Source of the DNA: Metellina segmentata | Lineage: Eukaryota; Arthropoda; Arachnida; Araneae; Tetragnathidae | Direction: 5' to 3' | DNA length: 64,000 bases | Assembly (NCBI GenBank): GCA_947359465.1 | Contig: OX375872.1 | Coordinates: 12,966,137 to 13,030,136 of the forward strand | In this document: positions 21,060 through 32,337 of the stretch, in pieces | How positions within the stretch are numbered: the first letter of the stretch is position 1 | How the letters are laid out: each line of letters begins with the position of its first letter | Translations under genes and position numbers: made by a program | Notes under the pieces: generated by a model | The model's database searches: none | The model's input: the letters and a program-made list of their open reading frames with translations, nothing else | What the model was told of the DNA's origin: nothing

Positions 21060-22150
21060 GAGTCTTGCTCTTGATTAGGATGAGGTACTACCTGAACAGT
21101 TGTGTGTTAAATGGAAAGAATGGTGCACTGAAGTTTCAACAATGAATGAACTCACAATTCCTCGATACTATTTTTCTAACTGCAATGTTGACATAATTAA
21201 GATTCGCAGTTATTGTTGGATCCCAAAGGGTCGTCAAATTGCGAAAAAGATGATAAATAGATGCCTCATTTGTAAAAAATATTCGGCTAAACCTGCTGAA
21301 CAGACTACTTTACAATTGCCAGAAGATAGAATCAATGAGACACCGGCATTTTATGTTTGCGAAATTGATTTTGCAGGACCAATTTACGTAAGAAATTCTG
21401 AAAAAAAAACCAGAAATCCTACAATGCACTGTTTACTTACGCAACAACCAGAGCTATACATCTTGAACTTGTACCAAATCTCTCAACGGAGTCTTTCATT
21501 ATGGCTTTTAAGAGATTTGTTTCTAGAAGAGGAAATTGTCGTATAATTTACTCTGATAATGCTAAGACCTTTAAAAAAGGGAGAAAGGAACTTGAAGGTT
21601 TCTCAAAAATCTTTCCGCACGATACCTTCCATGACTCTCTCGCCAATGAAAGAGTAATATGGAAATTTATAATTGAACGAGGCCCATGGTGGGGAGGTTT
21701 TTACGAAAGACTGGTAAAATCTGTGAAAGAATGCCTGAGAAAAATTCTCGGTGAAGCCTTGTTGACTTTTGAAGAATTGTCGACAATATTGACACAGGTT
21801 GAAGCAGTCCTAAATTCTCGTCCTTTGGCTTATGAGTACGGTGAACACGAGGAGCCTGTACCAATGAAGCCAGTCGACATCCTGAACTTTGGACGAAAGA
21901 ATTCTACATACCCAATTAACTTTGACGACCTTATTCAAAGTGGCTCGAGTAAGTCTTCCTTGACCAAAAGGAAGCAATATCAGGAATTGTTAGTGAAACT
22001 ATGGGTGAAATGGAAAAATCAGTACTTGATGGACCTTTGAACAGCTCATCAACTAAAGAATCCTGACTCTTATGACAATTTGAAAATAGACGATCTTGTT
22101 CTGATAGAAGGAACACTTAAGCTTCAGTTTCCTAAGAAAGCGTATCCGTT
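21060..22150 (+). pseudogene. BEL/Pao pol: integrase
   Basis: A short piece with IPRYYF marks the RNase H side. The sequence then jumps to the integrase zinc-binding part (YCWIPKGRQIAKKMINRCLI, CKKY), so most of RNase H is deleted near 21180. The core follows with CEIDFAGPIYV (first Asp), IIYSDNAKTFKKG (second Asp), WKFIIERGPWWGGFYERLVK (Glu in the GGFYERLV box) and LTQVEAVLNSRPL. The C-terminal part, DDLVLIEGTL, ends at the gypsy insertion at 22151. At least three frameshifts are present. Confidence 0.85.
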
Positions 22151-22320
22151 GTAGCATATGGCACTAAATAAATTAACCAAAACTTTCGACTAATGAGTTT
22201 TTATTTACATTTATATACGAAGCTTAATTGATCACATTTTGGCAGCAATGACATTGGTCAAAGCAAATTAAATCTCATCCCTGGGTGGGATATCCGAGAA
22301 AATTGTTCAATATGGTAAAG
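22151..22320 (-). repeat. Gypsy LTR end in inverted orientation
   Basis: Starts TGTAGCATATGGCACTAAAT. Reverse-complemented it aligns through about 170 bp with 23760-23930, including 'actaatgagtttttattta' and 'gaagctt.attgatcaca'. Confidence 0.85.
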
Positions 22321-22334
22321 GTTCTACCGGATAT

Positions 22335-23090
22335 CTAAGGATATAAACGAAGTATTATCTAGGTTATCCAGGGCGAAACTGAAGGTTAAACCCTCTAAAT
22401 GTAAATTTGGACAAGACAGAGTCCCATAGACAAAGTTATGTCGTGGGAAGTGGTATCCGGACTCCCGCTGAATCTAAAATTAACTGCCTTAAAGAGTTTC
22501 CGTGTCCACTACGAAGAGTGATATAAGGAGTTTCCTGGGAATGTCGTGTTACTATAGCCATTACATTAAAGGGTATTCAGAAATATCCGCGCCCTTAACG
22601 ACCCTGTTACAGGGGAAAGAAAAGAAAGTGGACATAAAATGGGACAAGGATAGTGAAGAAGATTTCCAAACCCTGAAAGATCGAATCATCGCGAAGCCTG
22701 TGCTGCATGCGCCGGATTATACTAGAGAATTTATAATTCAGTGCGATGCTTGGGATTTTGCTATAGGTGTGTTTCTATCCGAAAGGGTTGAGGGTAAAGA
22801 ATATCCCGTTTTATACTTCAGCAAGAAATTCAGTCCGTCAGAAAAAAATATAGCGCGATTGAACGTGAGTGCGCTGCTATCATCTTTGCTCAAAAAAGCT
22901 GAGGTTTTATCTGGAAGGTAATCCTTTCTTGATACAGACTGACCATAAACCTTTAAAATGGTTAGATTCTAATTCCGATACAAACCAACGTCTCTTAAGA
23001 TGGTCACTATACTTAAGCCATTTAGCTACAAAATTGAGCATAGACCGGGAACTCATAATAAAAATGCCGATTTTCTAAGTAGAATTGCAG
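22335..23090 (+). pseudogene. Ty3/gypsy RT thumb and RNase H remnant
   Basis: Frames give EVLSRLSRAKLKVKPSKCKF, GSGIRTPAESKINCLKEFP, then TTKSDIRSFLGMSCYYSHYI and RNase H sequence (FIIQCDAWDFAIGVFLSE, PVLYFSKKFSPSEKNI, LIQTDHKPLKWLDS). The usual TDAS at the start of RNase H reads CDAW. At least two frameshifts are present. Protease, RT palm and integrase are absent. Confidence 0.85.
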
Positions 23091-23356
23091 AATGAGAACC
23101 AGAATTGGAATTACATTCCTTAAGAAAATTGTGTATACAGTAAATTGTTTTTTTTTTTGCATATATATTTGTATAATGATTCTCTGCTGCATATCACTAC
23201 GGAAATAAGGTTTAAATTGTTGTGCATGTTTTTTTTTTGCATGCTCTCTTCTTGCCTCTCGTGTGTATTCATACGAGGAGTTAACGCTCTAAGTTTGGTT
23301 CGAGAAACAAACTTAATGGAACTCTCCGTTATGGCGAACTCTAAAGGTGGAGGAGC

Positions 23357-23930
23357 TGTGACGTCTGCCTAATACTGAACAAGGTGACAAACATCTTGCC
23401 ACGTTGAGTGTAGACGAAAAATGAACCCTATTACTAGGCTAAGTGAAGAAACATATTTCATACAATACTTCGAAAAATAGATTTCTCTCAACACCGCTAT
23501 GGGATAACATAGTGTAAAGTGGGACCCTTCAGCGAGGCTAGGAAAGACATCTTATGACCATAGACAGGTGTCATCGAGTCTAGACGCAGCGTTGGGGAGA
23601 CGAAAAGGATGGAGACTCTGTTCTGATCTGGCATCGATGAGAGGTTTTTCTGGAAAGGCTGGAAACTCTCGATGAGAGTTGATCGTTTGAAAATTAATGA
23701 GAGAACAACGTTTTGTTCTGGTTCCCCTCCTGGGAAACCATTTGCTGTAGAACTTCTTCCAGAGTTCGTATTATTGAACACTTTTCTTAGATATCTCAAC
23801 CTGGGACGAGATTTAATGTTCTTTGACCAACGTCATTGTAGCCGAAGTGTGATCAATGAAGCTTTGTACATAAATGTAAATAAAAACTCATTAGTCTAAG
23901 AGTTTTGATTAAATAATTTAGTGCCAAACG
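23357..23930 (+). repeat. Gypsy 3' LTR (inferred)
   Basis: A purine-rich tract AAAGGTGGAGGAGC precedes TGTGACGTCTGCC, and the right end is ...CGCTACA. An AATAAA lies at about 23880 near the 3' end. The left border is inferred from the polypurine tract; the right border is set by the inverted copy. Confidence 0.55.
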
Positions 23931-24059
23931 CTACAGCGGGACTACAGTTGGGGAAGGTTTTTTCTCTTGTAGCGGCAAAACAATTCAATTCCTGCGGCAA
24001 ACAATTCGAGCGGAGGGAAGCAAAACAAACAAAATTTTTTGTCTGGCATTGATTATTTG

Positions 24060-24650
24060 GCTTGTTTTCGTAAACTCGGGATCGTTAAACATGGAAAGAA
24101 AATTTCAACGGTTTTCAAATCTGCGGAAAATTTTACACCAGAACGATTCCTTATATGTGATTTTCTTCATATATATAATTAATTATTTAATAAATAATTA
24201 AATAATCAAATAGTAAATAATTGAATAATAAATCTGTTTTTGGTATCGATATGGAGTGGAATTTTACGTTGATTTGGAAGCCGTTGAAATTTTCACTCCA
24301 TCTTCAACGATCCCGAAGTTAGAAACTTGTGACTAGAGAATAAAAAAAGCCACTTTGTTTTGTTTCTCGAATAAAATAAACCACGACAGCCGTTTTCGTT
24401 GCCCATTCTCCATCGTATTCTGTCCGTCTAAGTTGACACCTCTGGACTCTGTTTAGACGGCCACCTAGTTATGCCCGCGGCATCATGACGTATCACGGCT
24501 GTTTGATAAAGGCTCCACTTTGTTAGGAAACCGAAGCAAAAGTGCAAACTTTTATGGAAATGCGGTAGAGTGACACAAGTCTTTCCTCGTCGCGATGGCA
24601 AAGTTCGTTCTTGCGAGCTAAAAATATGGAGGCGGAACAGTTAAAAGACC
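24060..24650. mobile_element. Helitron-like sequence in an inverted arrangement
   Basis: Motifs of the local Helitron family ('gggatcgtta', 'aaaatttcaacgg', 'gaaaattttacacca') occur at 24083-24157 and, reversed, at 24241-24315. The result is an imperfect palindrome with 75-bp arms. Boundaries are not clear. Confidence 0.5.
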
Positions 24651-24956
24651 AGTCCAATTACTTTAATCTTTGTCTTTTCTTTATGTTATAATGTTTTATG
24701 GATACTTGATATAGTAATTTCTTTTTTTGTGCATTGTGTTTGACATTAGTATTCGTTTCAGTATTTGTTAAAACCTTTTAGAAAAATTATATTTCAAATT
24801 TAACATTGAAATAATATTTTAATTAGATGTTTTAATTATATTTAATATAAAAACTGTTTTTGAAATAATAACTTTGTTGATGCTTTGATAAAATCTGTCT
24901 TTTGATAAATGATGGATAATTGATGTGAACTCTTGGAAGAGTTCAGGTGGGGAGTG

Positions 24957-25235
24957 TGTGGAAATTATTTGAATCTTAGATGGCGCTGGCGTCGTTGACG
25001 TCATGCGACTTCCTTGCTCTCTCACACCTGCAGCTTTTGTCAGTTGATTAGTTGAAGTTCGACTCTTGATTCGATTTCGAAAGAACTTAAGTGTTCTTAA
25101 TATGATTGATTTGATTAATCTCGATTTGCATTAATATGTAAGATTTCTATATCTGTAAATAGTGTGTAAATAAGTAATTAAACTTTACTTTAACTGAAAG
25201 AATCTCTCTAATCGTCATTTTTGTATCTCTTTACA
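24957..25235 (+). repeat. BEL/Pao 3' LTR
   Basis: Follows the polypurine stretch AGGTGGGGAG, starts TGTGGAAATTATT and ends ...CTTTACA. It aligns with 16372-16610. It contains 'gatggcgctggcgtcgttga', also present in the 5' copy. Confidence 0.8.
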
Positions 25236-25239
25236 TTAA

Positions 25240-25815
25240 AAAAATGTTACCGCCGGCGCAGGATTGAAAACTCGCGTTTCTCGCTCGATTCTTTGACGGT
25301 TTCCCGAGAAAGTACGGATCAGAAAATTACCAAATTGGCATGGTTTGTTCAAAATTGTACAGTGAACAAGACAATGAAGATTTTTTTCGGATGCGGCTAT
25401 TAGTTTAGGGTTTATTAAGTGTCAAAATTTAAAAAGCGAAATTTGTAACGCGAGTGAGCAAAAGACGTACATTTTTTCAGTCTTCAGTCTTTTTTTGTAG
25501 AGTAACTCTAACGTTAGCTCGTCGAGTTTTTTAAGAAATTTCAATTTGGTTCCTGATGAAGTTATTTTGAAATTCGGGAAAAATCGGGACATTTCGCTAT
25601 TTTTTTTTAAACTGTCATATCTATATCTTATTACTATTAGTTATTTAATTTGAAAATATCGAAGTATACCTTAGAATGTACTCTTTCTTACGGTGCAATT
25701 ATTTGTGAAATTGGTTGGTAAATAAATTCGATACGATCAAAAGTTGGTCAGTCAAATTTCGGAATATTGGGATATTTTTGCTACTTTTTGTTAAAACTGT
25801 CATATTTAAAGTTTA
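25240..25815 (+). repeat. Unclassified interspersed repeat, left part
   Basis: Shares order and sequence with 41380-42165 (reverse strand): 'catggtttgttcaaaa', 'gtttagggt.tattaagtgtcaaa', 'aagttggtca'. It continues at 30606-30842 after the young gypsy element, which inserted into it. No coding content. Confidence 0.65.
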
Positions 25816-25819
25816 ATAC

Positions 25820-26041
25820 TGTAACGGAACCAACAACGCCCCCTAGCGGACTGACAAAAACTTACACAGTGTAACTCCAACCCTGGAGCAAGCAGCAGCT
25901 AGGCTGTAGTATGTGATACTAAAAATGTCCCTGTTCCTTATTTTATGTTCGTGAAAGTCTTGTAATTTCTGTAGTGTATGTGTATGTAAATAAATTCAAT
26001 TTAAGTGTTAGCTAGCCGTGTCAGCATACATCATTGCTACA
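25820..26041 (+). repeat. Gypsy 5' LTR
   Basis: 222 bp starting TGTAACGGAACC and ending CATTGCTACA, with an AATAAA near 25989. It is followed by GAGAAGTGGCTACCCAACTG; the TGGC..ACC-like stretch is the probable primer-binding site (inference). Confidence 0.9.
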
Positions 26042-27146
26042 GAGAAGTGGCTACCCAACTGTGGGCCCGATCCCGATATCCATCGGATAGATAAGTATTT
26101 TTATACTTTATGTCGTCTAAACCTAGGCAAAAAGTCATTTATAAAGAAGGTTTTTCAAAGTTGTACTGTAGAAATAGTAATTTTTAACTCAGAAGAAATT
26201 CCTTTATTTTGTATGTATTGTAATGAGAAAAATTGATTTCGTTTTAATGCTAAGTTGTTCGTCTGACTACTTAAACTTGCAAATCAATCCTGATTTAAGT
26301 GTTTCAGAAAGCTTAAAACTATTTAACTGTATGTATGTATTTAAATAGTTGGATAATTAACGTTTTATTATGAATATTAATGCTGTAGAATGTGTGTAAT
26401 GTGCAGAAATAATGTATCGATAACTAGTAGTTGAACGACCTTGAACTCTAAAATCTCCCGCCTAAAGAAAATCTTAGTCGACGTCTAACACGGCGCCAGT
26501 TGTTTTTACTTTTCTTATTAGGCGCGTTGCATTGAAAGAAAAAGAAAAAAGATTTTGTATGTATGGTTTTTTTTTTCATGATCTGTATTTTATATTTACT
26601 GCATTGTCATTCTTCAACGAGTGAAAAAAAAAAAAAAATTTAGTGTGTTTCAATAAAGATAACACACAAAAGAAATATCACTTTCTGAATTTAGGGAGAT
26701 ATTTTATTTCAAAAGAAGTTGATATTTAAAGTATTGCCTTTATTGAATTATTATTTTTGTAATGAATGGTAGTTTAGATCAAGTTTTAAAGTGCTGAGGA
26801 ATTCATGATTTATAATTAGTGTTAATGCAAGTATCTGTATACAAGTGTTTCTGAATATATTTCATACTTTTGCTATTTTTCATACTTTAGCTAAGTGAAT
26901 TTTTTAAAGTGTTTGGGAAATGTTTTATTTGTATTTTGATAATGGTTCTGAGAATTCAAGAATATTTGCATGTAACTTTAGTTAAGTGTCCATAACGGAA
27001 TGAACATAATATAATCTAAACGTTTTGCATTTAAAGGTATTAAGTTTAGGACTATTGAACTTTAAACTTAGGACTCTAGATTTAGGACTCTCTTCTTAAA
27101 GAAAAAAAAATTCCAACCTAAACAATAGTTAGGGGTTTTGGACAAT
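26042..27146 (+). other. Gypsy 5' untranslated leader
   Basis: About 1.1 kb between the LTR and the gag ATG, AT-rich with A-runs. No gene is seen. The length is long for a gypsy leader. Confidence 0.6.
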
Positions 27147-29498
27147 ATGGCGTTCCTAGGGAAAGGAAGGAAAGAAGACCTCCGAACTCTTGCATCGGAG
27201 CTTGGTCTGGCTGTGTCGGACAGCTTAAAAGTTATCAAACTTCGAGAACTTATAATTAAAAGTGAAAATTACGAAGAAGAGCTCGTAAAGAATATGCTCG
27301 AAGTTATAATTGAAGATCGACTAAAAGCGGAGAATGCTGTCGAGGAAGACAAGTTGAAGGCTGAAAAGAAGGATGAGGAGGAAAAATTACTTAAAACACA
27401 AGCAGAAGAACAGGTCCGAATTGAGAACGAGCGCAAGTATGAACTCGAAAAGCTAAAACTCCAGCTTGAAGCTCAAAAGGTTTCCAATTCAGTTGTTTCT
27501 ACTCATGGCTCAGAGTACCCGAAATATGAACTCAGTCGGATTATCCCTAAGTTTAATCCAAAAGAAGATGAAATAGGACTGTTTTTAATTATTTTCGAAC
27601 GTCAATTGAAGTTTATGAATCTTCCAGAGTCATCATGGATACCATATCTCATTGGTTCCTTACCAGCTGAAATAGCGCAGTTACTAGCTAGAGAAGATGA
27701 ACAGGAGGCTCAAAATTACCAAAAGGTGAAAGAAATGCTTCTCAAGAGATTTAGGGTCACTGCTGATAAGTTTCGACAGTTATTTTCCCAACATAGGAAG
27801 AATCCTGATACGACATGGAGGGACTACTTTTTCGAACTGGCTTCTTATTTTGAAGGTTGGACAAAGGAAATGAATGTCACCACCTTTGATCAACTCAAAA
27901 GTTTATTAATTACTGATCAAATTAAGAAAAGGACTCCACCAGACATCAAAGATCACTTCATTGATTTGTGGACAGATTGGGCCAACCCTCTAGAGTTAGC
28001 TGAAAAACTGGATACTTATGAGAATATCCGTCAAGGAGTGAAGAAACACGTGTCGCAGACTCAAAAGAAAACATATTCTAGAGACGAAAATAAAACAGCC
28101 TCTACAGATAGAAGATTCCGTCCTGTGGTTAATAGACACGAACATACGCCAAGTCAATTTTCAAGAGTTTCGATACCTCGAAATTATACTCCTAGATCAG
28201 AAGGAAGACCCCCAATTCGATGTTTTGGATGCGGAACACCAGGAGTTGTAATATCTAAATGTCATACTTGTACAAAATCTAAAGTTGAAGAAACTACTGT
28301 CAACTGTATGAACTTGTTCACAAGTAATACAACTAAAGATCTTTCAAGCTTGATTATCTTTGAACTTTTTGGTGAGAGAATTGCTGTGTGTGCCGATACT
28401 GGTGCCTCACACTCTATTGCAGGAGAAAAGCTGTATAACTTTCTACGAAAGAATGGAATTGCTTTCGAGGACAAAAAGATTTCACTGACTCTTGCTGATG
28501 GAAAACTCCAATCCATGGTTGCTCTTAAAACGGTTATCAACTTGTGTATAGAAGGTAAAATTGTGTCAACAGAACTTCTTGTTCTCCCTGAAGCAAAAGG
28601 GAATAGCACGCTGTTAGGGAAAGACTTTCTCCATGCAGCCGGTATTGTTCTCAACGTTCAAAATGGAACCTGGCATTTTAGTGAAGATCCCCATAGACAA
28701 TATTTCTTCTATGTAAAGCCTACTGAATTAAAGGATGCGCCGAAAACTTTTAAATCAACGATTGTGCCTGAGACTACTACTATTGTCCACTTGAGAAGTG
28801 ATGAAGGAAGACATCTGATCCAGATGCAAAGTGTAGAATTAAACTGCTTACTTCAAGAGTACAAACGCTGCTTTGAACCAGGGGGAGAACCTACTCCTTT
28901 CATGAAGCACAGAATAGTTACTATGAATCATCATCCTATATCTGTTCCACCGTATCGTATGTCACCGGCCAAGAAAGAAATACTGAAAGAACAAATTGAT
29001 GAACTTTTGGCAAAGAACATAATAGAAGAATGTGAATCCCCATATGCTGCTCCGGTAGTGCTCGTCGCTAAACCAAACGGGAAAGTAAGATTATGTGTTG
29101 ACTACAGAGGCCTCAACGCCGTTACGAAACCGGACACTTATCTATTACCTAGGATGGACGATCTTTTAAACGAAGCTACACCGACATCATACATGTCAAC
29201 TATAGATCTACAATCAGGATATCATCAGGTGCAAGTGGATGAAAACGATTTGGACAAAACTGCCTTTATTTGTCCTTTCGGAACTTACCGTTATCTACGC
29301 ATGCCTTTTGGTCTGCGTAACGCACCTGCCACTTTTCAACGCCTGATAGATAAATTCCGAAGTGGCCTGAAAGATGTTTTTGCACTCTCATATTTGGATG
29401 ACATAGTCATCTTATCAGAGACTTTTGACAAACATTTAAAAGATCTAAAGACTGTTTTTGAGAGACTTTCTCTTTTTAAACTTCATGCACACAAATAG
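27147..29498 (+). pseudogene. Gypsy gag-pol: Gag, protease, reverse transcriptase
   Basis: The first real ATG is at 27147 (MAFLGKGRKEDLRTL). Residues 1-35 look like a SAP-type helix pair and 50-115 form a charged coiled coil (EEDKLKAEKKDEEEKL). About 130-300 is a SCAN-like capsid (IPKFNPKEDEIGLFLIIFER to LAEKLDTYENIRQ). The zinc knuckle CFGCGTPGVVISKC has Val where CCHC knuckles have His. The protease active site ADTGASHS is near residue 416. RT motifs are KPNGKVRLCVDYRGLN, FGLRNAPATFQRL and catalytic YLDD near residue 749. The frame ends at 29498 through a frameshift at about 29480; the +1 frame continues the RT thumb. Confidence 0.9.
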
Positions 29499-30379
29499 AG
29501 AGAAATGCCATTTTTCCTGTGATCGTGTTAAGTACTTGGGTTTCTGGATAACAAGAGATGGAATTGAAGCCGATCAAGAGAAAATCGCTTCTATCCAAAG
29601 AATTCCAGTTCCAACTAATGTGAAAGAACTTCTGTCTTTCTTACAGACCTGCTCATGGTTCAGAAGATATGTTCCGAACTTTGCAGACATAGCACGACCT
29701 CTTAGCAATTTAACTAAGAAAAGATTCGATTGGTCGTGAGGTATTGAACAGCAAGAAGCTTTCGAAACCCTAAAAGAACGCTTGACAACAGCCCCTGTGT
29801 TAAAGCAACCTGATGGATGTAAGCCTTTCATAATTCGCACAGATGCGAGTAACTACGCCCTTGGCGCAGTCCTTCTCCAAGGAAATGGTCCAGAAGAACA
29901 TGTGATTGAATACGCTAGTCGTCTGTTGATCCCAGCAGAACGCAATTATTCGACTACTGAGCGGGAAGCCTTGGCAGTAGTTTGGGCCTTAGAAAAGTTC
30001 CGAGGTTACATCGAGAATCAAGAAATTATCATTGCTTCAGACCATCAACCTCTTAAATGGCTTCTGAGCATTAAGTCACCCTCAGGACGTTTAGCAAGAT
30101 GGGCTCTGAAGATCCAATCGTTTAATCTGAGAATCAATTATAGGCCAGGAAGACCTAATGTAGTTCTCACAAATTGATCGCCGACAACATATGATATTGC
30201 CGACCCGGCCAGTCCAGACCAAACTCTTGGAACTTATCATGTGTCAGCATTAAAAACTTTCTATGAACCCCAAGTAAAGAGAGACACTGGGCATGTAGCT
30301 CCCATAAGAAGAAGGGGTCGCCCTAGAAAAAATAATCCTGGCTCATCGTCGGGACGTCATCAGAGCCAGAGGGGGAGTC
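29458..30379 (+). pseudogene. Gypsy pol: RT thumb, RNase H and post-integrase tail
   Basis: In the shifted frame: REKCHFSCDRVKYLGFWITR and FLQTCSWFRRYVPNFADIAR. An in-frame TGA follows at about 29737, then RNase H: IIRTDASNYALGAVLLQ, ERNYSTTEREALAVVWALEK, FRGYIENQEIIIASDHQPLK, and YRPGRPNVV followed by a stop at 30175. The reading then resumes directly with GTYHVSALKTFYEPQ and PIRRRGRPRKN, which belong after integrase. The zinc-binding and DDE integrase domains are absent. Confidence 0.85.
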
Positions 30380-30601
30380 TGTAACGGAACCAACAACGCC
30401 CCCTAGCGGACTGACAAAAACTTACACAGTGTAACTCCAACCCTGGAGCAAGCAGCAGCTAGGCTGTAGTATGTGATACTAAAAATGTCCCTGTTCCTTA
30501 TTTTATGTTCGTGAAAGTCTTGTAATTTCTGTAGTGTATGTGTATGTAAATAAATTCAATTTAAGTGTTAGCTAGCCGTGTCAGCATACATCATTGCTAC
30601 A
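30380..30601 (+). repeat. Gypsy 3' LTR
   Basis: Preceded by the polypurine tract AGAGGGGGAGTC. Identical by eye to the 5' LTR over 222 bp. Target duplication ATAC follows at 30602-30605. Confidence 0.9.
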
Positions 30602-30605
30602 ATAC

Positions 30606-30842
30606 TATTTTTTTAAATTTGAAACATCATTGAATACCTTAGATTGTAGTCTTTCTTATGGTACAATTATTTTTGAAATTGGTTAATAAATAAAGTCAAT
30701 GGAATTAAAAGTTGGTCATGCAATTTTCGGAACTTTTAGATCGTAATTTCCGATACAAAACTAAAACTGTTATATCTATAGCTTAATACAATTAGTTTTA
30801 AAATACCACGTGAAAGCTTAGAATGCACAGTTTCTTACGGAG
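30606..30842 (+). repeat. Unclassified interspersed repeat, right part
   Basis: Continuation of the repeat broken by the gypsy insertion; matches 41600-41830 reversed ('aaagttggtcatgcaa', 'gcttaatac.attagttt'). Confidence 0.6.
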
Positions 30843-30850
30843 CCCTCTAG

Positions 30851-31260
30851 TAGAACAAAAAATACCATTGAACAAATTCGATATTAGAAATCCTGCCATT
30901 TTGCGTCAACTGTTCATCCAAATCTGGTGGTGTAGTTAGGCGTTTTTCTTGTGTCGGCACTGTCACAGGGGTGTGAGTTGGTGAATGGAGCATCAGCAAC
31001 TTGGAACGCAGGTTTGAGACGGTCCACCGACACTTTAACATGTTTGCCATGAACGTTGACTTTAAAGAATTTCTGGTGACGAGAATTTTTAAATTTTCCA
31101 TCGTATGGGCGTTGTAGAGGCATCCGAACCATATATCTTCGGACAAGCACGTGCCAATAGGAGAGGGGGGGGGGTATTTCGGCCATCCTGTCTCTGAGAA
31201 GAAGCGAAAGGCAACTTTCCTCCGCAGTCAAGGAACTTTACTAAATTTTAACTTCAAAAG
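30851..31260 (-). pseudogene. Gypsy pol C-terminal remnant
   Basis: Minus frames give MPLQRPYDGKFKNSRHQKFF and KVNVHGKHVKVSVDRLKPAF, then TPNYTTRFG. This is the end of a gypsy integrase (PLQ.PYDGPF.VI.R..K.F.....G....VSVDRLKPA), from a different family than 25820-30601. Its 3' flank (30851-30908) recurs at 16611-16671. The upstream pol is missing; two frames overlap through a frameshift. Confidence 0.8.
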
Positions 31261-31730
31261 TAACATTCAAATAGTATCGCTAAAAGAACTTTGGATTTTA
31301 ATTTCATTTTCTGTCAATAGATAAAAGCCCAGATCAAGGAGGGGAAGGGGGGGGGGGGGGGGCGCAAACTTGACATTTGCTCGGGGTGACAGATTTGGGG
31401 AAGGAGCGTAAAAATTGGTGTAAAAAAACATAAAATATTTTTTAAAAAACCTACAAGACTTGAATGTTGCGTACATTGTCAACACTCCGCAGGTACTTAA
31501 GATAGTTGGGCGACCCTTCGATGGCATTGACGAATTACTGCAGACCATTTAATTCAAATAAAACAATAACCGACGATCATTTCCATGCCTCTATATCCAT
31601 AATCCAAACCACAAAAAAACTCTTTTTACAAAGGCTTTATCAAAAAGGTTTATGACTTTTGTCCAGCGTGTTGTTTCAATGAATTTATTCAAAATTGTTT
31701 TATTGATAGTATTGGTTTGTTTTTGTAAAA
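31261..31730. other. Unassigned sequence with a poly-G run
   Basis: Contains a run of about 15 G near 31348-31362; another G run is near 31166. No coding signal. Confidence 0.5.
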
Positions 31731-32337
31731 CTAGTGGGCTCCGCCCCCTGCTCTCCTACGCGCGCCAACCCCCGGGTATTGCTTCGCAACACAACACTCC
31801 TTTTGTAGCGTCAATCTCCTGAGACGGCGAAACTATCTTAATAATTTGTATAATCCTGATGTGACTTTCCGGTCCACGACGTCACAGCTTGCGAGGCAAA
31901 CCAACACCAAGGGCAACGCTCATTGTCAAATGTGGCCAGATTCGAATTGCGAAGAGATCCAATCGGCGTGACATCACAATCTCTTGCGAAAATATAAATA
32001 TTTAATTGAAAAACTATTTACTGAAAGAAAATCAAATGTATAAGGTATCTATCTGGTGTAAAAATTTTCGCAGATTTCAAATCCGTTGAAATTTTCAATC
32101 TATCTTTACAGATCCCGATTTTACGAAAAAGAAGTAAACAATGCCAGTCAAAATGTTTTTTATTTGTTTTGCTTTCCTTCGCTGTGGAATCGTTTGAGCG
32201 ATGGAATCTGTGATTTCTCTAATGTCGAATCAAACGAAAGTCATTCATCGCAGCGGCGTTCGTATTGCAAAAAACATAAAAGTTATAATTAAAAAATTAT
32301 TTCTCGTTTCTAAAGAAAATCATATTTTTAGTAGAGA
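31731..32337 (-). mobile_element. Non-autonomous Helitron
   Basis: On the minus strand it begins TCTCTACTAAAAATATG at 32337 and ends GGGGGCGGAGCCCACTAG at 31731, with the GGGC/GCCC hairpin against the CTAG terminus. Flanks are A and T. Body sequence ('attcgaatctggccacattt' reversed) matches the 58740-58910 copy. About 607 bp, non-coding. Confidence 0.8.

Larger units (their letters stand above)
22151..23930 (+). mobile_element. Ty3/gypsy fragment bounded by inverted LTR pieces
   Basis: A gypsy RT/RNase H remnant with a + LTR on its right (about 23357-23930). About 170 bp from the end of the same LTR is in inverted orientation on its left (22151-22320). It interrupts the BEL/Pao integrase end. 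TGTAGC...GCTACA marks the two outer ends, so the unit looks like an inverted-repeat element although it is built from LTR sequence. Confidence 0.75.
16372..25235 (+). mobile_element. BEL/Pao LTR retrotransposon with nested insertions
   Basis: Two similar LTRs (16372-16610 and 24957-25235) bracket gag and pol remnants with BEL/Pao signatures in the + direction. Nested in it are a gypsy scrap (16611-16671), a SINE (16707-17035), a TA microsatellite inside gag, a hAT (17681-19314), a gypsy fragment with inverted LTR pieces (22151-23930) and Helitron-like sequence (about 24060-24650). Without these the element would be roughly 4.5-5 kb, short for BEL/Pao. That agrees with the missing RNase H region. 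Confidence 0.8.
25820..30601 (+). mobile_element. Young Ty3/gypsy element lacking integrase
   Basis: A 4782-bp element. Two 222-bp LTRs (TGTAACGG...GCTACA) look identical base for base, and a 4-bp target duplication ATAC lies at 25816-25819 and 30602-30605. Gag-Pol reads through capsid, zinc knuckle, protease, RT and RNase H, then jumps to the post-integrase tail. The integrase core (normally about 1 kb) is missing. Identical LTRs indicate recent insertion, yet the copy has lost the zinc-knuckle His, carries one frameshift and one stop in pol, and has no integrase. Confidence 0.9.
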
